The position numbers were made by a program, and so were the translations under genes. A stretch of DNA of 23,281 nucleotides from CAZPMO01 sp964587515 (GTDB lineage Bacteria > Pseudomonadota > Alphaproteobacteria > MPNO01), in contig CAZPMO010000065.1 of NCBI GenBank assembly GCA_964587515.1, forward strand, positions 1 through 23,281. The letters run 5' to 3'. Of the stretch, positions 8,653 through 15,266 are shown piece by piece. The notes under the pieces were generated by a model. It saw nothing but the letters and a program-made list of their open reading frames with translations. It ran no database searches and had not been told where the DNA came from. Position 1 is the stretch's first letter. Each line of letters starts with the position of its first letter.

Positions 8653-9252
8653 ATGGCAAGGATGAGATTCCTGGTCGACGCCGAGCGCTGCAACGAATGC
8701 AACGCCTGCGTCGTCGCGTGCAAGAACGAAAACTCGATCCCATGGGGCATCAACCGGCGTCGGGTCGTCACCATCAATGACGGCAAACCCGGCGAACGGT
8801 CGATCTCGGTGGCCTGCATGCATTGTTCGGACCCGCCCTGCATGGCGGTCTGCCCGGTCGATGCGTTCTATCAGACCGACGACGGCGTGGTCCTGCATTC
8901 GAAGGACGTGTGCATCGGCTGCGGCTACTGCCTGTTCGCCTGCCCGTTCGGCGCGCCGCAATATCCCCAGGCGGGAAATTTCGGCAGTCGGGGCAAGATG
9001 GACAAGTGCACTTTCTGCGCCGGTGGCCCGGAGGACGATCACTCTTCGGAAGAGAACACCAAATATGGCCGCAACCGTCTGGCCGAGGGCAAGCTGCCGC
9101 TGTGCGCGGAGATGTGCTCGACCAAGGCGCTGCTCGCCGGCGACGGCGACCAGGTGTCCGATATCTACCGCGAACGCGTCGTGGCGCGCGGTTTCGGTTC
9201 GGGCGCGTGGGGTTGGGGCACGGCCTATCAGGTCAAGGGCGGCCGGATTTAG
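8653..9252 (+). CDS. fdhB: Formate dehydrogenase iron-sulfur (beta) subunit, FDH3 type
   Basis: Predicted 199-residue ferredoxin-like subunit that passes electrons from FdhA to the cytochrome b subunit. Sixteen cysteines form four [4Fe-4S] sites: 13/16/19/23, 55/58/63/67, 87/90/93/97, and 119/122/151/155. The last is split by a 28-residue insert. Unlike E. coli FdnH, it has no C-terminal membrane helix, which fits the shorter FDH3 beta family. It has no signal of its own and is probably exported in complex with FdhA. A strong GGAGG site lies 7 bases before the ATG. A strong hairpin follows the stop. Confidence 0.95.
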   Translation: MARMRFLVDAERCNECNACVVACKNENSIPWGINRRRVVTINDGKPGERSISVACMHCSDPPCMAVCPVDAFYQTDDGVVLHSKDVCIGCGYCLFACPFGAPQYPQAGNFGSRGKMDKCTFCAGGPEDDHSSEENTKYGRNRLAEGKLPLCAEMCSTKALLAGDGDQVSDIYRERVVARGFGSGAWGWGTAYQVKGGRI

Positions 9253-9281
9253 CACCGGCCCGCGTGCCCAATTGAGCTCGC

Positions 9282-9326
9282 ACGGGGGAAGGGCCGGATT
9301 TCCAGCCTTTCCCCCGTCGTCATTTT
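9282..9326 (+). terminator. Intrinsic terminator-like hairpin after fdhB
   Basis: The arm ACGGGGGAAGGGC (9282-9294) pairs with GCCTTTCCCCCGT (9305-9317) over 13 base pairs with one G-U pair and a 10-base loop. ATTTT follows at 9322-9326. It lies 30 bases after the fdhB stop and 51 bases before the lipoprotein gene, inside the FDH gene series. It could end or attenuate transcription, or protect the upstream mRNA from 3' decay. Confidence 0.65.
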
Positions 9327-9376
9327 AAGGCGACGGGTTGCCGGATTTCTTGGAACCCAACGATTTGGAAGAACCT

Positions 9377-9691
9377 ATGACACGGTCACGGATTGGCTTT
9401 GCGTTCGTCGTCACGGTCGCGGTCGCCGCTTCCCTGATGGGGTGCCGCGAGGAAGAACAGAACCGGGTGCTGCTGTTCGATAAGCATCAGGAAAATAGGT
9501 ATGCCGGGCAGCCGGATACGCCGCTCAAGGCGGAAGCGCTGAAGGCGGCGCGCGAACGCATCGCCCACCAGCGCGGGCCGAGCGTTGCGGGCATCGGTGG
9601 TGGTGGCGGTGGCGGCGGGTCCAGCCCGCCGAATATACGCCCGCCAGCCGGCGCGCTGCGCCAGCGCGGACAGCAACAGAATTTCAACTGA
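9377..9691 (+). CDS. Small predicted lipoprotein, unknown function
   Basis: Predicted 104-residue protein with a lipoprotein-type signal: a basic start, a hydrophobic stretch and LMGC with Cys23 as the lipidation site. The mature part contains a charged helix (LKAEALKAARERIAHQRG), a run of glycines (about residues 75-83) and a Pro/Gln-rich end, and looks flexible. I do not recognise a family. The ATG at 9377 is preferred over an upstream in-frame start at 9338 because TTGGAAG lies at good spacing and the signal then starts at residue 1. It sits between fdhB and the cytochrome b gene and ends 17 bases before the latter, so co-transcription with it is likely. Confidence 0.7.
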   Translation: MTRSRIGFAFVVTVAVAASLMGCREEEQNRVLLFDKHQENRYAGQPDTPLKAEALKAARERIAHQRGPSVAGIGGGGGGGGSSPPNIRPPAGALRQRGQQQNFN

Positions 9692-9708
9692 CATCGCGGG
9701 GGCGAGTC

Positions 9709-10800
9709 ATGACGCATCGATTTTTGAGATGGGCCGCGGCGACCGCCGTCCTGGTTCTTATGGTGGCGGTGTTGAGCGCCGCAAATCCCGGCGGCCCCGC
9801 CGATCCGGTGGGCGAGGCGGCGGCGCAGACGCGGGGCGCGGTGCCCGGTCAGGCCATCGGCGGCTCGAGCGATTCCGAAAGCTGGCGCGCCATCCGGCGC
9901 GGCCTGCGCGGCCAGGTGTCGACCCCCAACAAACGCGCCGGCGTGATGATCCAGTCCGAGGGCGAAAGCTGGCGCGGCATCCGCAACGGTCCGGTTTCGG
10001 TCTGGGGCGTGTGGGTAATGGGCGGCATACTGGTCCTGCTTGCCGTATTTTATCTGCTGCGCGGGCGCATCCGCATTGAAAGCGGGTTTTCCAGCAAACT
10101 GGTGGAGCGCTTTAACAGCGTGGAACGGTTCGCCCACTGGCTGACCGCGTCGAGCTTCGTGGTCCTCGGCCTGACCGGTCTCAACATGCTCTATGGCCGC
10201 TATGTGATAAAACCGTGGCTCGGCCCGGAAGGCTTCTCGACACTGACCGAGTGGGGCAAGTACTCCCATAATTTCCTGGGCTTCGCCTTCATTCTGGGGA
10301 TCGTGATGATCCTGATCATCTGGGTGCGGGACAATATTCCCAATCGCAATGACATCACCTGGCTGGCGCAAGGCGGCGGCATGTTCAGCCGCGGCTCCCA
10401 CCCGCCCGCCGCCAAGTTCAACGCCGGACAGAAGATCATTTTCTGGCTGACGGTGCTGGCCGGCGCGTCGCTGAGCTATACCGGCCTTGCGCTAATGTTC
10501 CCCTTCACCATGGAGCCGTGGTCGGCCACTTTCGCGCTGTTCAACATATTCGGGGCGGGGTTGTCGACCGACCTCTCGTCGATGCAGGAAATTCAGCTCA
10601 CCCAAATCTGGCATGCGGTTCTCTCGCTGCTCATGATCGCCGTGATCCTCGCCCACATCTATATCGGCTGGATCGGCATGGAGGGCGCCTACGACGCCAT
10701 GGGCACCGGCTATGTCGACGAGAACTGGGCCCGCGAACATCACAGCCTGTGGGCCGAGGAGAAGGGTCTCGGCGGCCCGCCTGGAAGCTCCAATGGCTGA
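9709..10800 (+). CDS. fdhC: Formate dehydrogenase cytochrome b (gamma) subunit
   Basis: Predicted 363-residue membrane subunit that binds heme b and passes electrons from FdhB to quinone. It has an N-terminal signal (to about residue 40) and a periplasmic stretch containing SESWRAIRRG and then GESWRGIRNG, which are family features. Five hydrophobic segments follow, starting VWGVWVMGGILVLLAVFYLL. Candidate heme or quinone histidines are in VERFAHWLTASSF, KYSHNFLGF and IWHAVLSLL with ILAHIYIGW. The C-terminal EGAYDAMGTGYVDENWAREH is typical of the family. The symbol fdhC is also used for a formate transporter in other organisms; this is the cytochrome. The stop overlaps the start of the next gene by 8 bases. 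Confidence 0.93.
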   Translation: MTHRFLRWAAATAVLVLMVAVLSAANPGGPADPVGEAAAQTRGAVPGQAIGGSSDSESWRAIRRGLRGQVSTPNKRAGVMIQSEGESWRGIRNGPVSVWGVWVMGGILVLLAVFYLLRGRIRIESGFSSKLVERFNSVERFAHWLTASSFVVLGLTGLNMLYGRYVIKPWLGPEGFSTLTEWGKYSHNFLGFAFILGIVMILIIWVRDNIPNRNDITWLAQGGGMFSRGSHPPAAKFNAGQKIIFWLTVLAGASLSYTGLALMFPFTMEPWSATFALFNIFGAGLSTDLSSMQEIQLTQIWHAVLSLLMIAVILAHIYIGWIGMEGAYDAMGTGYVDENWAREHHSLWAEEKGLGGPPGSSNG

Positions 10801-11170
10801 GCGGAACCGGCTGTTCTTCGCCGCGGCCCTGGCGGCATGGCTGTCGGCCGTCGCGCCGTCGACCGCATCGGCGGCCATGTCGGAACCGCAGATTCGCGCC
10901 GCCGTCACAAAGGCCTACGGCGTACGCGTTCTGAAAATTCGGCGCGGCGAGGCCGGCGGCAAGGCGGTGTTCCTGGTAACGGTGATGAACGCGGGCGGCG
11001 CCTTCAACGAAGCCTTCCGGGTCACCGTGCTGGCGGTCGATGCGCAAACCGGCAAGCTGGTGCCGGGCTTCCGTCACCGCGCCAGCGGGTTGCAGGAAAA
11101 CCAGGGCCCGAGCTATCGCACCGGACGCCAGTCGGCCGACAGTTTCCGGCAGGGATTTTCCTGGCGTTAG
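10793..11170 (+). CDS. Exported PepSY-like small protein
   Basis: Predicted 125-residue protein. Residues 1-27 form a signal peptide (NRLFFAAALAAWLSAVAPS, then TASAA). The mature part, about 98 residues, resembles a PepSY fold: EPQIRAAVTKAYGVRVLKI, a strand pair around GKAVFLVTVMNAGG, then FRVTVLAVDAQTGKLVPGFR. PepSY proteins are periplasmic binding or inhibitory modules of mostly unknown ligand. The start at 10793 overlaps the cytochrome b stop by 8 bases and has GGAAG upstream, so translation is probably coupled. A role in the FDH complex is inferred from position. The family assignment is tentative. Confidence 0.7.
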   Translation: MAERNRLFFAAALAAWLSAVAPSTASAAMSEPQIRAAVTKAYGVRVLKIRRGEAGGKAVFLVTVMNAGGAFNEAFRVTVLAVDAQTGKLVPGFRHRASGLQENQGPSYRTGRQSADSFRQGFSWR

Positions 11171-11177
11171 GGGGCTG

Positions 11178-11909
11178 ATGCTTCGACAGGCGCGGCTTCC
11201 ACCCCTCTTTCGCCTCACGCCCATTGGCGCGGCCGACGATGTCGCGGCGGAGGCGGCGCGCGCGGCGAAAGCGGGCGCTGACCCCGGCACGGTAATCTGC
11301 GCCGAGCGCGAGGATATCCTCGATTGCGCCGTGATCCTGCATCCGGATATGCCGCGCGAAGAAGCGATCCTGGTCCTTTATGTGGCGACGCTGGGGCTCG
11401 GCGACGCGATCGGGGCCGAGGCGCCGGCCGGGATCGACGTGACCTATCGCTGGCCCAATCTGCTCGACGCCAATATCGGTTCGATTGCGCGGCTCGACCT
11501 CGAACTGCCGGCCGACGCGGCGGACAGCGAGGTCCCGGAATGGCTCGCGGTCCGCGTCCGCATCCAGGTCGGACCGCTGGACGACGACTGGCGCGAGGAT
11601 GTATTTCCGGAGACCTCGCTCCACAACGAAGGCGCGGTCGAGGTTACCGTGAGCGTTTTGCTGGAAAGTTTCTGCCGCCATTTTCTGACCTGGCTCAACC
11701 GCTGGCAGCAGGACGGGTTCGAGCCGGTACGCGCCATGTGGCTGCGTCACGCCCCGGCGCACGACCAGGAGATCGACCTGGTGCTGAATTCGGGTCAGTT
11801 CGCGGGCGCCTTCGCCGGCATCGGCGATGACGGCGCGCTGGAACTGGACGAGGACGGCACGCGCCGGCGTTTCGCGCTGGTCGAAAACATCGGGGAGCAG
11901 GGCGAATGA
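11178..11909 (+). CDS. Biotin/lipoate-ligase-like protein with DUF4444-type C-terminus
   Basis: Predicted 243-residue cytoplasmic protein. The N-terminal part resembles the biotin/lipoate ligase fold (VTYRWPNLLDANIGS at about residues 88-102 corresponds to the KWPNDL...GRKxxGI region of BirA). In this copy the lysine before WPN is Arg91 and the GRK-type lysine and the GRGRxGR-type motif are not seen. It may not perform ligation. The C-terminal segment (LDLVLNSGQFAGAFAGIGDDGALELDEDG, given here only as a landmark around residues 196-226) looks like the small beta domain called DUF4444. It starts 7 bases after the PepSY-like gene with GGGGG upstream, and its stop overlaps the next start (ATGA), so it is a firm operon member. 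Confidence 0.75.
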   Translation: MLRQARLPPLFRLTPIGAADDVAAEAARAAKAGADPGTVICAEREDILDCAVILHPDMPREEAILVLYVATLGLGDAIGAEAPAGIDVTYRWPNLLDANIGSIARLDLELPADAADSEVPEWLAVRVRIQVGPLDDDWREDVFPETSLHNEGAVEVTVSVLLESFCRHFLTWLNRWQQDGFEPVRAMWLRHAPAHDQEIDLVLNSGQFAGAFAGIGDDGALELDEDGTRRRFALVENIGEQGE

Positions 11910-13219
11910 GACGCGCGCTCGCGATCGTCGCGGCGCTCCAGATTTGCGCCGCCGCCACATCCACCGCATTCGCCGACATGACGGGCCATGGCGGCATGGT
12001 GCGCGCGCTCGCGGTATCGGCCGACGGCACCAGGGTGCTGACCGGCGGGTTCGATTACACCGCGCGGCTGTGGAATTTCGTCGAACAGCGCGAAATCGCC
12101 GAACTCAACGAACATTTCGGACCCGTCAACGCGGTCGCTTTCGTACCCGGAGACCGGCGCGCGATCACGGCAAGCGATGACGGCTCGATGATTCTGTGGG
12201 ATCTCGAGACCGGCAAGAAGCTGAGCACGTTCTCTGGCCATGGCGGAAAGGTGATGGCTGTCGCCGCCGCGCCGGGCGGCCGGATTCTGGCATCGGGCGG
12301 CTGGGATCGTCGGGTTCGGCTGTGGGACGCCGAAACCGGTGCGGAATTGCGCGCGCTGGACCATCCCGGCAACGTCACCGCGCTGGCCTTCACCCCGGAC
12401 GGCGAACGCCTGATATCCGGTGCGGTCGACGGGGCCGTACGCGTGTGGCGCGTCGAAGACGGTCGCCGGGTGACGACCATGAAGGGTCACGGCTGGGTAG
12501 TCGCCCAGATATCGATATCACGCGACGGCAAGCGCGCGCTTACCGCCAGCACCGATGCGACACTGCGGTTGTGGGATCTCGAAAGCTTCCAGGAAATCGC
12601 CAAGCTGGCCGGTCATGACGGGCCGATCTTCGGCGCCGCGATTTCGCCCGACGGTCGCCGCGCGCTGTCCGGCGGGCGCGACGGCGGCGTGGTGCTGTGG
12701 GATCTTACGACCGCGTCCCCGGTCCGCGCCATTCGCGCCCACCAGCGCCCGGTCTGGGCGGTGGCGTTTTCGCCCGACGGGCGCTTCGGCCTGTCGGCGG
12801 GCTATGACGGAACGATCAGGGTCTGGCATCTCGCGACCGGTGACCGTATCGGCCTGCCGGGCGAGGGCGACACCGGACCCAAACCATGGCTCGAAAGCAG
12901 CCATCCCGGGGCGCGGCTCTACCGCAAATGCGCCGCCTGCCATGCGCTCTCGGCCGACGGGCTCAGACGCTCGGGTCCGCATTTCGAGGGGCTGTTCGGC
13001 CGGCGCGCCGGCACGGTACCGGGCTATAAATATTCCGAGGCGCTGCGCGGCACCGATTTCGCGTGGGGGCCGGAGACCCTGTCGGCGCTGTTTCGCGAAG
13101 GGCCGGACCGGTTCATGCCGGGCACGAAAATGCCGATGCAGCGTATCCCCAATCCGGCGGATTTATCGGCGCTGGTCGAGTATATGCGCGAGCTGACCAA
13201 GCCCGGCGCAAACGACTAG
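11906..13219 (+). CDS. WD40 beta-propeller / cytochrome c fusion protein
   Basis: Predicted 437-residue exported protein. Residues 1-23 are a signal peptide. Residues about 26-312 hold seven WD40 repeats (ending ARLWN, MILWD, VRLWD, VRVWR, LRLWD, VVLWD, IRVWH), enough for a closed seven-bladed propeller. Residues about 325-437 are a class I cytochrome c: CAACH (Cys342, Cys345, His346) binds heme, and GTKM (Met409) is the likely second ligand. The domain resembles cytochrome c2 (FEGLFGRRAGTVPGYKYS). It is probably periplasmic or membrane-facing and could take or give electrons near FDH. WD40 domains normally bind partner proteins, so docking to another complex is inferred. The start overlaps the ligase-like stop. 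Its stop shares CTAG with a gene on the other strand. Confidence 0.9.
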   Translation: MRRALAIVAALQICAAATSTAFADMTGHGGMVRALAVSADGTRVLTGGFDYTARLWNFVEQREIAELNEHFGPVNAVAFVPGDRRAITASDDGSMILWDLETGKKLSTFSGHGGKVMAVAAAPGGRILASGGWDRRVRLWDAETGAELRALDHPGNVTALAFTPDGERLISGAVDGAVRVWRVEDGRRVTTMKGHGWVVAQISISRDGKRALTASTDATLRLWDLESFQEIAKLAGHDGPIFGAAISPDGRRALSGGRDGGVVLWDLTTASPVRAIRAHQRPVWAVAFSPDGRFGLSAGYDGTIRVWHLATGDRIGLPGEGDTGPKPWLESSHPGARLYRKCAACHALSADGLRRSGPHFEGLFGRRAGTVPGYKYSEALRGTDFAWGPETLSALFREGPDRFMPGTKMPMQRIPNPADLSALVEYMRELTKPGAND

Positions 13220-13335
13220 TTCACCCGGACGTTTTCCGCTGTGCGCGACGATTGCGGATCGGTACCGGTGAGAATCCAAGCGGCACCGAACGCGATGACG
13301 ATGCAGGCCAGGACGGCTAAAAGGAATGCCTTCAT
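13216..13335 (-). CDS. 39-residue single-span membrane peptide
   Basis: A short gene found by reading the minus strand. The product begins MKAFLLAVLACIVIAFGAAW, a single hydrophobic span after one lysine, and ends with a 15-residue polar tail (DPQSSRTAENVRVN). A strong ribosome site (GGGAGG) lies about 10 bases before the ATG, with a CATAAT element about 20 bases upstream. Small proteins with an MKAFL start and one span are common in alphaproteobacteria but mostly uncharacterised. The gene is convergent with the WD40-cytochrome gene, and the two stop codons use the same palindromic CTAG at 13216-13219. The function is unknown; a small membrane-protein partner is possible. Confidence 0.65.
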   Translation of the reverse strand: MKAFLLAVLACIVIAFGAAWILTGTDPQSSRTAENVRVN

Positions 13336-13413
13336 CCGGTGACTCCCTCCCGAAATTATGTTGAATAGATAGCATTATCATCGCGCACTTGCCACCACGG
13401 GGTTGAAAACATC

Positions 13414-14424
13414 TTGCGGGATTTCTGGAAATCATCGGGCTTCCATCTGTTGCAACGGGACGGCGCGGGCGCGCTCGTGGTCACCGACGATTTCCTGCGC
13501 GCCTATCTGCACCGGCCGGAGCTCGCGCCGGTCGAGGAATCATGCGACGCCGAACGCGCGCTGCACGCGATGCTGGTCGAAGATCCGCGCGCAATCGTCG
13601 AGGCCGCGCGCCTGGAAGCGGTCGCCGACAGTGACGCACGCGACAATTTTCGCGTCATTCTCGGCTTCCGCGACCTGCTGGTCGCCAGCGGCACGGTCGA
13701 GGCGGCCTATCTCGCCATCGCGCGCGGCGCGCCCGGCGTGCCGCCTTTGTTCGTCGATCATCTGGCGCACGCGATCACGCGCAATATGCTCGACGGCTGC
13801 GACGATCCGATCCGGCTGCGCGCCGCCGAACTGCTGTTCCGCGCCCAGAATGTCAGCCTGACCGACGGCGCGATCCTGCTGGCCGACGAGGACACCGTCC
13901 AGATGCATGCCGCCAGCGGCGGGTTCGGCAATCTCGGCCGGCTGATCGCGGAAACCGGCACGCCGACGCGCAATATCGAGCTCGACGTGCTGAGCGAGGA
14001 CAATAAAGCGATTTACTGGGGCCGCGACGATCGTTTCGATACCGTGCTGGATGTGAGCTTCGGCCGCCCCGGCCTGATTGCGCTGACCGGCGTGTTGCAA
14101 AGCTGGCTGCGCCATTTTCTCGCCGTGGAGACCGAGATCGAGCCGGTCGGCATGATTCGCGACGAACGCTGGGTATGGCATGTGGGGCTCGACGTGGCGG
14201 CGAGCGCAATTCTCAACGATCTCTATAACGAAATCGAGGTGGGCGAGGACCGGCTGGCAACGATCCTGTCGCTGTTCCGGCTCACCTTCCGTGATCCCGA
14301 CCGAATGCGCGCCGATATCGCCGGTCGCCCCGTCTATCTCGGCATGGCGATGGATAATTCGAAGGTGCTGCGCCTCAAACCCCAGAATTTACTGGTCAAC
14401 CTGCCCCTCGTCGAGGCATCCTGA
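13414..14424 (+). CDS. DUF6352 family protein
   Basis: Predicted 336-residue cytoplasmic protein without a signal or membrane span. The start RDFWKSSGFHLL and the following DDFLRAYLHRPEL and EESCDAERALHAML match what I recognise as DUF6352, known from alphaproteobacterial genomes beside FDH genes. Later landmarks are AIYWGRDDRFDTVLDVSFGR and the end LRLKPQNLLVNLPLVE. The start is a TTG at 13414, chosen because it gives the family's usual N-terminus; no in-frame ATG or GTG lies near it. The function is unknown. It is 194 bases from the WD40-cytochrome gene, with the 39-residue gene between, so it may have its own promoter. Confidence 0.8.
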   Translation: MRDFWKSSGFHLLQRDGAGALVVTDDFLRAYLHRPELAPVEESCDAERALHAMLVEDPRAIVEAARLEAVADSDARDNFRVILGFRDLLVASGTVEAAYLAIARGAPGVPPLFVDHLAHAITRNMLDGCDDPIRLRAAELLFRAQNVSLTDGAILLADEDTVQMHAASGGFGNLGRLIAETGTPTRNIELDVLSEDNKAIYWGRDDRFDTVLDVSFGRPGLIALTGVLQSWLRHFLAVETEIEPVGMIRDERWVWHVGLDVAASAILNDLYNEIEVGEDRLATILSLFRLTFRDPDRMRADIAGRPVYLGMAMDNSKVLRLKPQNLLVNLPLVEAS

Positions 14425-14525
14425 CGGCGCGCCTGTGGATTAAATCCCGATTTAGGAAAGAGCGGCGCGGCGGGACACCGGTCACGACGACCCACCGCGC
14501 CTAAGCCCCAGCCAAGGAAATTCCA

Positions 14526-14666
14526 ATGCCTGAGGCTATTCGATTTCAAATCACCGAGCCGGAACCGGCATTTCAAACCGGTTCCTGGTTATCCTCGGCG
14601 TGGGCGTATTCATATCCGTCCCTTAACTCGTCGCATTTTGTTTTCGCTGGTTTCGGTCGGGACTGA
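14526..14666 (+). CDS. Possible short ORF, 46 residues
   Basis: An ATG with AAGGAAA about 6 bases upstream opens a 46-codon frame that begins MPEAIRFQITEPEPAF and ends VFAGFGRD. The protein is rich in Ser, Phe, Trp and Tyr and has no clear signal or membrane span. A perfect 8-base-pair hairpin (14561-14585) lies inside the frame, and a terminator-like hairpin lies 34 bases after the stop. The ribosome site and following terminator support it, but no family is recognised and the coding statistics cannot be judged at this length. Confidence 0.3.
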   Translation: MPEAIRFQITEPEPAFQTGSWLSSAWAYSYPSLNSSHFVFAGFGRD

Positions 14667-14699
14667 GCGCCCGCACCGGAACCGCTTCTTATGTGACCC

Positions 14700-14733
14700 G
14701 CTGGAGCCGCCCCCGTGGCGGCTCCGGCATTTT
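14700..14733 (+). terminator. Intrinsic terminator-like hairpin
   Basis: A 12-base-pair stem, GCTGGAGCCGCC (14700-14711) with GGCGGCTCCGGC (14717-14728), has one T-G pair and a 5-base loop. ATTTT follows. It would end transcription from the DUF6352 gene or the short ORF. Confidence 0.65.
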
Positions 14734-14878
14734 CACCGCGATCCGATACGCGGAATCACACCCTGCCCTAGGCATGCCATACAGAGCCTAGAATATCTAT
14801 TGATCGAATAGGGTAACTCTTTGTGATGATTATGAAATCCGGCGGGACCGTGGGGTTTTGGCCGCCGCCGGCGACATT

Positions 14879-14905
14879 AAAAAAAACCGCACGGCGGATG
14901 CGCGG
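14879..14905 (-). terminator. Intrinsic terminator of tRNA-Arg
   Basis: On the minus strand CCGCGC and GTGCGG form a 6-base-pair stem with a 7-base loop, followed by eight T residues (8 A residues at 14879-14886 on the plus strand). It lies 56 bases downstream of the tRNA 3' end and is the natural end of that transcript. Confidence 0.7.
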
Positions 14906-14961
14906 CGTATTTCATCGTGGGGAATATCAAGGTTGCCGCCCGAAGCCCGCGGGACGAAGGG

Positions 14962-15038
14962 TGGCGCGCCCGGGAAGATTCGAACTCCCAACCTCCTGAT
15001 CCGTAGTCAGGTGCTCTATCCAGTTGAGCTACGGGCGC
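14962..15038 (-). tRNA. tRNA-Arg(ACG)
   Basis: A complete 77-base cloverleaf including the encoded CCA (14962-14964). The acceptor stem is GCGCCCG/CGGGCGC, the D arm is GCTC/GAGC, the anticodon stem CCTGA/TCAGG surrounds loop CTACGGA, and the T arm GGGAG/CTTCC (one G-U pair) carries TTCGAAT. The anticodon ACG (15002-15004) reads CGN arginine codons and is expected to have A34 changed to inosine by TadA. No intron or defect is seen. Confidence 0.97.
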
Positions 15039-15049
15039 GTCGCGGCAAT

Positions 15050-15078
15050 CATATACAGGCTGCCGCGTCCGCTGGCAA
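15050..15078 (-). promoter_or_regulatory. Promoter of tRNA-Arg
   Basis: On the minus strand TTGCCA (15073-15078) and TATATG (15050-15055) are 17 bases apart, and the -10 element ends 11 bases before the mature tRNA 5' end. Position and spacing fit a strong housekeeping promoter. Confidence 0.6.
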
Positions 15079-15181
15079 CGCGTTCGCGTCCATTCCATGT
15101 CGGTGGCCGATTCACGAGGCCGTAATTCGGCTTGTGGCCGCGAAAACCTTTCAGTAGTATGCCGCGCGGTAGAATCGAGGA

Positions 15182-15210
15182 TTGGCAATTCTTTCGACAT
15201 TCCAGATATT
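15182..15210 (+). promoter_or_regulatory. Possible promoter of the coiled-coil lipoprotein gene
   Basis: TTGGCA (15182-15187) and GATATT (15205-15210) are spaced by 17 bases, 57 bases before the ATG at 15267. Both boxes match the consensus only in part. Confidence 0.35.
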
Positions 15211-15266
15211 TGTCTGTCCGTTCCGAGACACAGTTTGATCCGGCCATTCGGGGTGAACCCAATTCC

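Larger units (their letters stand above)
14425..14961. other. Intergenic region with several inverted repeats
   Basis: This 537-base gap between the DUF6352 gene and tRNA-Arg holds no conserved gene that I recognise. It contains a possible 46-codon ORF (14526-14666) and four inverted repeats. These are GGAACCGG/CCGGTTCC at 14561-14585, a terminator-like hairpin at 14700-14733, CTAGGC/GCCTAG at 14768-14791, and CTATT/AATAG at 14797-14811. A terminator facing the tRNA lies at 14879-14905. The mix of a short ORF and strong hairpins leaves room for a small RNA, but no clear promoter was seen. Confidence 0.5.

Noticed and set aside
11640..14130. Similar LESFxRHFL and LQSWLRHFL segments in the ligase-like and DUF6352 proteins, hinting at common origin
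   Set aside because: The match is about ten residues and does not extend on either side, so chance is a sufficient explanation without a structural comparison.
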